From an uncultured bacterium (GTDB taxonomy: Bacteria; Bacteroidota; Bacteroidia; Bacteroidales; Bacteroidaceae): 12,132 bases of DNA. Numbering within the stretch: position 1 is the stretch's first letter; each line of letters opens with the position of its first letter. The translations under genes and the position numbers were made by a program. This document shows, in pieces, positions 6,927 to 12,132 of the stretch. The stretch covers positions 1 through 12,132 of the forward strand of contig CAJMQU010000075.1 in the NCBI GenBank assembly GCA_905215555.1. Reading direction: 5' to 3'. The notes under the pieces are model-generated. The model saw nothing but the letters and a program-made list of their open reading frames with translations. It was not told the origin of the DNA and ran no database searches.

Positions 6927-7991
6927 TTATTTAAAATCCTGTTTTCTATACCAATTCATATACTGATTATACAGTCTGACAGATTCGTCGCGCAACCCGG
7001 CGTGAGCCAATGAGCCGGGTTTGTTCATGATACCAAGATACTGATATACCAGAATCTTATCTACGAACGGAGATATGGCTTCCATCTGACGGATAATCCT
7101 TTTGTCAAAATCAGCTGAAATCAGGCTGCCATGAGTGGTCTGCTCAAAGTAGAAAAGTTCCATATCCGCCCATATTCTTGAACGACCGGCCTTCTGATGC
7201 GCCTTAGACAGATTTTCAAAGGCACGGGCTGATTGCTCGAATGTAGTCACGCCCACTCCTACTCCATCCTGATAGGCTACAATCTCCACATTAAGCTGCT
7301 CTAATTGCCTGATAAATGTATCATCACATTTCTCGGCCTTAATATTATAAGGTGCGATGATATTGACGCAATTGGCATTCAAAGATTTGGCTATCTGTGC
7401 ACACTCATTCACATACGGGATAACATATTCACCGAAATAAGGGTCCAGCCATGATTCATTAGGAAAATACCATCCGTAGAAACTCTTATGATGCCCGTAT
7501 CTCGCATAAATCTCTTCCATAGATTTGGCTCTCTTCCTTCCCAGCTCTTTATCGGTCATCATCTTCACAGCGTCCAGGTCCAACGCCCAGTAGTCATTGC
7601 TGACAAAGAATTTGACCCCAAACTCATCGGCTGCCGCAAGGACCGTTTCAATGGGATCTTCACAACCCATCTTGAACTTAGGAGCCAAATCCGTATCATA
7701 AAATGCGAAACCGTGGGAAGCCACATTCATCATAACCAGATATTCCATACCCGTTTCACGGATTTCACGGATTTTCTCCCGCCACTGGGCCGCAGTAAAA
7801 TTCCTCAGATCCTTATCCCAATACACGCCTTCTTTCCCTCCCGGATGCTGGAACTCAAACCAAGAACCGGATATCGGCTTGATTTTAGGATTCCGGACAG
7901 CTTCCTGCAAAATCCCAGCCTGCGAAATTCCCGGCATTAGCATACCGGCAGCTCCCAAGCCTAAAGTCATTAGAAAATTTCGTCGATTCAT
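6927..7991 (-). CDS. Exported DUF4434-like TIM-barrel protein (putative glycoside hydrolase)
   Basis: A 354-residue protein. The N-terminus MNRRNFLMTLGLGAAGML has twin arginines followed by N-F-L and a hydrophobic stretch, resembling a Tat signal; cleavage near residues 24-26 is likely. The rest is a single domain that starts at PISGSW (39-44) and fits the DUF4434 family, thought to be a glycosidase-like TIM barrel. Shared with the two other barrels in this window are FYGWYFPNE (171-179), IIAPY (211-215), VAYQDGVG (238-245) and WADMELF (274-280). E179 sits in an N-E pair and E278 follows 99 residues later, the arrangement expected for acid/base and nucleophile on strands 4 and 7 of clan GH-A-type barrels (inference). 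It is the shortest of the three paralogues, with no accessory domain. It lies 19 bases after the epimerase and 8 bases before the chosen esterase start. Family assignment comes from remembered features, and the substrate is unknown. Confidence 0.8.
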   Translation of the reverse strand: MNRRNFLMTLGLGAAGMLMPGISQAGILQEAVRNPKIKPISGSWFEFQHPGGKEGVYWDKDLRNFTAAQWREKIREIRETGMEYLVMMNVASHGFAFYDTDLAPKFKMGCEDPIETVLAAADEFGVKFFVSNDYWALDLDAVKMMTDKELGRKRAKSMEEIYARYGHHKSFYGWYFPNESWLDPYFGEYVIPYVNECAQIAKSLNANCVNIIAPYNIKAEKCDDTFIRQLEQLNVEIVAYQDGVGVGVTTFEQSARAFENLSKAHQKAGRSRIWADMELFYFEQTTHGSLISADFDKRIIRQMEAISPFVDKILVYQYLGIMNKPGSLAHAGLRDESVRLYNQYMNWYRKQDFK

Positions 7992-8010
7992 AGTATTAAA
8001 TATTTCATTC

Positions 8011-9180
8011 TCACTTTATAATCTCTTCCAGCACTGTCCAACATTGGTAGAGCCCTCTGGGTACGTGGAAACAGCCTTTCCATTTCCCGCCCTTCAGCGG
8101 TAACAACACCTCCCCTCTCCTGTTCAGGTAGCCAAACCACTCTGGATATTCCGAATCTTTGAAATGGCTCCATGTATAGTCATGGACTTTTTCGAACCAT
8201 TCCAGGCACTTTTCATCCCCCGTAAGCTGATATCCTTTCAACAGGGAAATGAGCGTTTCAATGTGTACCCACCACAGTTTCTGATCCCATTCCAATTGCT
8301 GGGGAGGATATCCCTTGCGGTCCATGAAGTAGTAAATGCCTCCATATTCTTTATCCCAGCCATAATCGAGCATGGTTAAAGTCACATTTTTCGCTTTTTC
8401 TATCAGCTCGGGACGGTTCAGGCGCTTGCCCAAATCCATAATGAACCACATAGCTTCAATATCATGCCCCGGAGTTACCTGCCGCCCTTCGAAAGAATCG
8501 GAAAGTTCACCATTACTCTGTACATTCTCTACTATAATGCCTCCCAGCTCCGGACGGTAAAAGACCTCCATCACCTCGCGGATGCATACTTCCATCGTCC
8601 TCTCCAGATAATCCTTATCGAGCAAATGTTCTATTTCCAAAGCCAAGTTGCACAAGATCATAGGGAGAGCAAAATTCTTCAAATCACGCGTGCCGGGATG
8701 AAGTTTGTTCCACTTGCCTTTCGGATTATCAACTTTGGACAAAATGATTTCAAACGTTTTTTTAGCAATATCCGCATACTCCTGATTTCCGGTGGCAAGG
8801 CTAAGTTGCCCAAAAGCCATGGTTGCAAAAGTGTAAGAGAAAATATTATAAGGATCGACCAAGGGACGTCCCATACGGTCAAGAGAGAAATACCAATTGT
8901 AATTTCCATCATGACCGTACTTTTTCAGGAACTCTCCGCCTTGAATGGCACAATCCAGCCATTCCCGACGCTTCTCTACCTTATTGTAAAGCATTGAAAA
9001 CAACCATACCTCACGGCCTTGCAACCAAATAAACTTATCTGTATCGAAAACATTACCTTGACGGTCCAGACAAGTGAAATACCCGCCGAACTCGTGATCC
9101 TGAGAATGTTCTAGCCAGAAAGGAAGAACGTTTTCCATCAGTTCGTCCTTATAAAGAGCAGCTAATTTTTTAAAATCCAT
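8011..9180 (-). CDS. N-acylglucosamine 2-epimerase (AGE/renin-binding-protein type)
   Basis: A 389-residue protein without signal peptide, hence cytoplasmic. It is predicted to interconvert N-acetylmannosamine and N-acetylglucosamine by epimerisation at C2. The length fits the (alpha/alpha)6-barrel AGE family. Visible motifs are WLQGRE (52-57), PGHDIE (237-242), KLWWVHIE (301-308) and GCFHVPR (369-375). R56, H239, E308 and H372 fall at or next to the positions recalled as essential in the Anabaena enzyme (R57, H239, E308, H372). The end region (EWFGYLNRRG, then KGGKWKGCFHVPR) closely resembles animal renin-binding protein and lacks the Y-H-N-G-R type ending remembered for cellobiose 2-epimerases, so the disaccharide epimerase alternative is less likely. 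Bacteroides nan loci use this epimerase type for ManNAc from sialic acid, but no neuraminate lyase is seen here. It follows the transporter by 38 bases, consistent with acting on imported sugar. The nanE symbol is withheld because that context is missing. Confidence 0.9.
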   Translation of the reverse strand: MDFKKLAALYKDELMENVLPFWLEHSQDHEFGGYFTCLDRQGNVFDTDKFIWLQGREVWLFSMLYNKVEKRREWLDCAIQGGEFLKKYGHDGNYNWYFSLDRMGRPLVDPYNIFSYTFATMAFGQLSLATGNQEYADIAKKTFEIILSKVDNPKGKWNKLHPGTRDLKNFALPMILCNLALEIEHLLDKDYLERTMEVCIREVMEVFYRPELGGIIVENVQSNGELSDSFEGRQVTPGHDIEAMWFIMDLGKRLNRPELIEKAKNVTLTMLDYGWDKEYGGIYYFMDRKGYPPQQLEWDQKLWWVHIETLISLLKGYQLTGDEKCLEWFEKVHDYTWSHFKDSEYPEWFGYLNRRGEVLLPLKGGKWKGCFHVPRGLYQCWTVLEEIIK

Positions 9181-9218
9181 AATTCTCTATTTTATATATT
9201 GTAAATTAAGGTCGATTT

Positions 9219-10622
9219 CTATTTGGAACCGGTCCAGTAACGTTCAATTTCCTCCAATGACTTTCCAGCCGTTTCGGGAACGAGTTTCCAAACAATAAGT
9301 ATATAGGGGACGCACATAACGGCAAACAAGAAGAATGTTCCGGCAGGGGTAAGATTCTGGAGCATCCAGGGGGTCAGCTGGCCGATAAGATACGTTCCGA
9401 TCCATAAAGAAAATCCGGCAATGGACATAGCCAATCCACGAACTTTAGTAGGATACATTTCAGAAAGAAGCACAAACACCACCGCACAGATAGAAACAGC
9501 ACAGCAGAATACATAAGATAAAAAGAATATAAGCAGGAAGATACTTGAAACACCCAAAAAGTCGCCAAACAAGAAATAGAACCCAATAAGCAACAAAGAA
9601 ACAATCATGCCCGAAACTCCATAATAAACCAGTTTCTTACGTCCTACTTTATCAATGATAATCAGTGCCAGCACCGTAGTCAGAGTATTTACCAGCCCTA
9701 CCAGAACCTGATAGAAAAGAGAGTCGCCGCCCGACAAGCCTGCATTTTCAAAAATGGACGGACCGTAATAAAGAACCGCATTAACTCCCATAAACTGTCC
9801 CAATATTGCAATACACACTCCGATAATGACAGCCTTGAAAATCCCGGGTTGCAACAGGAGAGACCATTCGGATTTTGCCTCAAAAGTTAATACCGATTTC
9901 GTTTCATCCACCTGGAACGCAGCTTCCTTAGCAGAGACGTAGATTCTCTCCAGAATATTCGTGGCCTTCACCTCCTGCCCTTTCAGTATCAGCCAGCGCG
10001 GGCTTTCGGGTATAAAGAAAATTATAATAAAGAATAATACAGCCGGAAGAGTCTCCATTCCCAACATTCCCCGCCACACTTCGGTAACAAAAATTAAATC
10101 GAACCAGCCAGTTCCCGGATTAGTGTGGCCTTCCGCATAGGCAAGCAACTGATAGTTTACCAGATAAGCGCCCAAAAAGCCAACCGTCACAGCCAACTGA
10201 TATAAAGAAACCAGACGCCCCCTATACTGAGCAACTGAAACCTCCGATATATATAGCGGAGAGATAATAGAAACGACGCCAATGCCGATACCACCGATTA
10301 TACGGTAAACCACCAACTGATTAAAATCAGCACACAAAGCACATCCGATGGCCGATGTGGAAAATAAAACCGCCGAAATAACCATAGTAAGCTTACGACC
10401 GAACTTATCACTCAGAACTCCAGCAAAAAGCACTCCGACAATAGAACCAATCAAGGCACATCCCACATACCATCCTTGTTGCAAGGCATCAAGCCCGAAC
10501 TGTTCCGTAACCTGTGCAATGGTTCCGGAAATAACAGCGGTATCATATCCGAACAAGAAACCGCCTAAGGCGGCAACCACTGACAGGAAAACAAGATAAC
10601 CTATATTAATTGTAGACTTCAT
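9219..10622 (-). CDS. MFS sugar transporter, sugar-porter (XylE/GLUT-like) family
   Basis: A 467-residue inner-membrane protein with about 12 hydrophobic segments, the usual length for sugar porters. It probably imports a sugar by proton symport. Signatures are in order: GYDTAVISG in TM1 (25-33), DKFGRK between TM2 and TM3 (72-77), YRGR between TM4 and TM5 (133-136), PESPRW after TM6 (205-210), DKVGRKK between TM8 and TM9 (324-330), and PETAGKSLEEIE after TM12 (449-460). Of the XylE sugar-binding residues as remembered, TM5 Gln (Q142), the second TM7 Gln (Q276), the TM7 Asn (N281) and the TM10 Trp (W407) are kept. The first TM7 Gln is Gly (G275), and a second TM5 Gln position is Phe. The sugar may therefore not be xylose. 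It lies between a phosphoesterase and an amino-sugar epimerase, so the cargo is plausibly the epimerase substrate (inference). It is the only transporter in the window. Confidence 0.93.
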   Translation of the reverse strand: MKSTINIGYLVFLSVVAALGGFLFGYDTAVISGTIAQVTEQFGLDALQQGWYVGCALIGSIVGVLFAGVLSDKFGRKLTMVISAVLFSTSAIGCALCADFNQLVVYRIIGGIGIGVVSIISPLYISEVSVAQYRGRLVSLYQLAVTVGFLGAYLVNYQLLAYAEGHTNPGTGWFDLIFVTEVWRGMLGMETLPAVLFFIIIFFIPESPRWLILKGQEVKATNILERIYVSAKEAAFQVDETKSVLTFEAKSEWSLLLQPGIFKAVIIGVCIAILGQFMGVNAVLYYGPSIFENAGLSGGDSLFYQVLVGLVNTLTTVLALIIIDKVGRKKLVYYGVSGMIVSLLLIGFYFLFGDFLGVSSIFLLIFFLSYVFCCAVSICAVVFVLLSEMYPTKVRGLAMSIAGFSLWIGTYLIGQLTPWMLQNLTPAGTFFLFAVMCVPYILIVWKLVPETAGKSLEEIERYWTGSK

Positions 10623-10629
10623 AGATATA

Positions 10630-12054
10630 TTATTTTATATTTTGCTTATATACATTGCCGAAACGGTCGGTCACCACAATTTCAATGGCTGCATTTTTAT
10701 CTTGCGGAGTCGCTTTAAACAGATGTTCCGTTTTTATCGGCATAATCCAGTCATACACCACCCGCTCTTTATCGGAGCAAATGATTTTAGCTTCCGGATC
10801 ATATCCTTCAAAGCGCTGCATTTCACCCATGCGTTTGCCATTTTCATACCACTCTACTTTCCACTGTTCATCCCAGTTCCATACATTGGCAATAATATCT
10901 TGCGGATTTTCTTCAGATGAACCTACCTGATAACCTCTGAACTGGTAATCAAGTGGATATCCGGCACTCTTATATCTCCAGGTCACCTGGTTACCATCCA
11001 CTTCGTAAACTCCATAACCACTCGGAGTACCGTCAGTACAAATATCAGCCTTCCAAAAAGTACCGCAAACAGCAGCCGTATTATGTTCCATGAGCTTATC
11101 ATTGAACACAACATTCCAGTTGTAATGAGTATGTCCGGTAAATATATGTGCGTCATACCCGGCCAGAAGGTCATACAAGCTAGATGCATTACTGGTTTCA
11201 TCAGGAAGCAGAGCATTGAACTGCAATTCTTTGGTAGAACTTGTCGGGATGTGCATAGCTACAAAAACCAGATGGTCTTTCGGCACAAAAGACAAGTCTT
11301 TTTCAATCCATTGTAAAGTACGTTCGTCAATATAGCCGATATAGCGATAATGGCGATTGATATAGAAACAGTTGTTCAATACAATATAGTGAGCCTTACC
11401 GCGATTGAACGAGTAATAAATAGGCCCGAAATATTCCTCAAAAGTTTTATAGGAATGTTCATAAGAACGTACACCGTATTCCATATCATGATTGCCTACA
11501 GCACGGTAGAAAGGAAGATCCAAAACATCGGAAGATTGAATATAAGAAGGAAATATAGTCGGAGTGTTGCCTACAATATCTCCGCAATCCAACACAAAAA
11601 CATCCTTTTTTTTCTGCTTATCAACGAACTGACGGATATCTTTCAAGTACTTCACATATCCTTCAATATCACCAGTTTTAGACGCCTGCACATCGGACTG
11701 TACCAAACAAATGTGCTTATTGTCGTTCTTCGGATTCTTCGTCAAAGTAAAATCATAGTTCTCTACCGCATTCCCTATTCTTTTATAATAATGAGGAAGG
11801 CTCTTTTCTCTTTGAGGAAGATAACCTGCCGGAGTCGTTACATAAACAAAACGCGCATCCCGATGATACGGCAGAACATATCTGCCTTCCGCATCGGTTA
11901 ATACACAATCAAAACCGTTTGTCACCACAACATCAGGCATCCCCTTGCCTTGGCACTTCACCTGTCCCTTAACATCTGTAACCGACTGAGCCATCGCACC
12001 CATGTTGGCAGCACAGGCGTAACAGATAAATAAATATTTCAATAGATGTTTCAT
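10630..12054 (-). CDS. Exported calcineurin-like metallophosphoesterase with N- and C-terminal accessory domains
   Basis: A 474-residue protein predicted to hydrolyse a phosphomono- or phosphodiester in the periplasm or at the cell surface. Residues 1-23 form a signal peptide (MKHLLKYLF..., cleavage near AMA/QS). Residues 26-100 look like a carboxypeptidase-regulatory-type beta domain (VKGQV...DAEGRYVLP), as in the MetallophosN module. The dinuclear-metal core spans about 113-315: SDVQ (D121, Q123), CGDI (D159), GNHD (187-190), H268 in AMHIP, and GHTH (307-310). The first motif is D-x-Q, not the commoner D-x-H. Residues 330-474 form a beta-rich tail like MetallophosC. An in-frame ATG 12 codons upstream exists, but it falls inside the preceding gene and puts non-signal residues in front of a clear signal peptide, so the ATG at 12054 was chosen. 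It starts one base after the preceding stop and ends 7 bases before the transporter gene. The substrate is unknown; family assignment is firm, and the esterase type is not. Confidence 0.9.
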   Translation of the reverse strand: MKHLLKYLFICYACAANMGAMAQSVTDVKGQVKCQGKGMPDVVVTNGFDCVLTDAEGRYVLPYHRDARFVYVTTPAGYLPQREKSLPHYYKRIGNAVENYDFTLTKNPKNDNKHICLVQSDVQASKTGDIEGYVKYLKDIRQFVDKQKKKDVFVLDCGDIVGNTPTIFPSYIQSSDVLDLPFYRAVGNHDMEYGVRSYEHSYKTFEEYFGPIYYSFNRGKAHYIVLNNCFYINRHYRYIGYIDERTLQWIEKDLSFVPKDHLVFVAMHIPTSSTKELQFNALLPDETSNASSLYDLLAGYDAHIFTGHTHYNWNVVFNDKLMEHNTAAVCGTFWKADICTDGTPSGYGVYEVDGNQVTWRYKSAGYPLDYQFRGYQVGSSEENPQDIIANVWNWDEQWKVEWYENGKRMGEMQRFEGYDPEAKIICSDKERVVYDWIMPIKTEHLFKATPQDKNAAIEIVVTDRFGNVYKQNIK

Positions 12055-12055
12055 A

Positions 12056-12132
12056 TTATTTGATATTAAAGTATTCCTTATATCTGTCATATAAATGGCC
12101 GGCTTGCAAATAGGCAGACTGCGGACTCATAA
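12056..12132 (-). CDS. C-terminal end of an unidentified protein (partial)
   Basis: Only the last 24 or so codons of this gene are in the window; it continues past the right edge. The minus-strand frame reads through to a TAA at 12058-12056 and ends in ...AGHLYDRYKEYFNIK. This composition (aromatic, charged, no rare residues) looks like a genuine protein end. The stop lies one base before the ATG of the next gene (TAA-T-ATG), the same tight packing seen elsewhere in this operon, which supports its being real. An in-frame ATG near the edge is unlikely to be the start, because a 24-residue gene there would be unusual. The family cannot be recognised from so short a tail. Confidence 0.6.
   Translation of the reverse strand, partial: MSPQSAYLQAGHLYDRYKEYFNIK

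Larger units (their letters stand above)
3..12132 (-). other. Probable single operon of glycan-processing genes
   Basis: Eight complete genes and one partial gene face the same way. Gaps in transcription order are 1, 7, 38, 19 and 8 bases, then a 4-base overlap, then 204 and 11 bases. Only the 204-base gap (3122-3325) has room for a separate promoter, so at least the first seven genes should share a transcript that begins outside the window. Six of the eight complete products are exported or lipidated; only the transporter and the epimerase lack such signals. No regulator gene is present in the window. Confidence 0.7.

Noticed and set aside
8464..8997. Plus-strand open frame of 177 codons
   Set aside because: It is antisense to the epimerase, which has full-length family similarity and its catalytic residues; no signature is seen in the plus-strand peptide.
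8011..9180. Cellobiose/mannobiose 2-epimerase
   Set aside because: The C-terminal GCFHVPR and EWFGYLNRRG motifs match renin-binding-protein-type N-acylglucosamine epimerases better.
5509..10622. Classical Bacteroides sialic acid (nanLET) operon
   Set aside because: Epimerase, MFS transporter and sialate-esterase-like genes are present, but neuraminate lyase and sialidase are not seen, and phosphoesterases and DUF4434 proteins are extra.
11350..11901. Plus-strand open frame of 183 codons
   Set aside because: It is wholly antisense to the metallophosphoesterase, which has clear motifs; the peptide is Ile-rich with no recognisable domain.
12055..12090. Upstream ATG of the metallophosphoesterase at 12090
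   Set aside because: It lies inside the preceding gene and would place 12 polar residues before the signal peptide; the ATG at 12054 is better placed.

Overview
The window looks like a Bacteroides-type genome (order Bacteroidales). Its genes start in AT-rich leaders without strong Shine-Dalgarno sequences. The one sizeable intergenic gap holds a good match to the Bacteroides promoter consensus (TTTG, about 20 bp, TAnnTTTG). Most products carry export or lipoprotein signals of the kind seen in glycan-degrading Bacteroidales. No mobile element, rRNA, tRNA or CRISPR array was found.

All genes lie on the minus strand, so transcription runs from high to low coordinates, and they are packed like one operon. 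In transcription order: (1) the last 24 or so codons of an unidentified gene (12056-12132); (2) an exported calcineurin-like metallophosphoesterase (10630-12054); (3) a sugar-porter MFS transporter (9219-10622); (4) a cytoplasmic N-acylglucosamine 2-epimerase of the renin-binding-protein type (8011-9180); (5) an exported DUF4434-like TIM-barrel protein (6927-7991); (6) an exported sialate O-acetylesterase-like SGNH esterase (5509-6918); (7) an exported protein in which a second metallophosphoesterase is joined to another DUF4434-like barrel and a C-terminal beta-sandwich (3326-5512). After a 204-bp gap with a tandem repeat, a perfect inverted repeat and a predicted promoter come (8) an ADP-ribosylglycohydrolase-family lipoprotein (1571-3121) and (9) a third DUF4434-like barrel, a lipoprotein with a discoidin-like C-terminal domain (3-1559).

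Read together, the set looks like an uncharacterised glycan-scavenging locus. Two phosphoesterases, one esterase, three predicted glycosidase-like barrels and one ARH-fold hydrolase act outside the cytoplasm. An inner-membrane symporter then imports a released sugar, and the epimerase interconverts ManNAc and GlcNAc. Epimerase, MFS transporter and sialate-esterase-like protein recall Bacteroides sialic acid (nan) loci, but no sialidase, neuraminate lyase, kinase or SusC/SusD pair is present here. The natural substrate is therefore open. A ManNAc- or GlcNAc-containing, O-acylated and possibly phosphodiester-linked glycan is one hypothesis that would use all the activities.

The most notable points are the phosphoesterase/DUF4434 fusion, the conserved pair of glutamates shared by three divergent DUF4434 paralogues, the exported ARH-family protein, and the repeat-rich promoter region before the last two genes.
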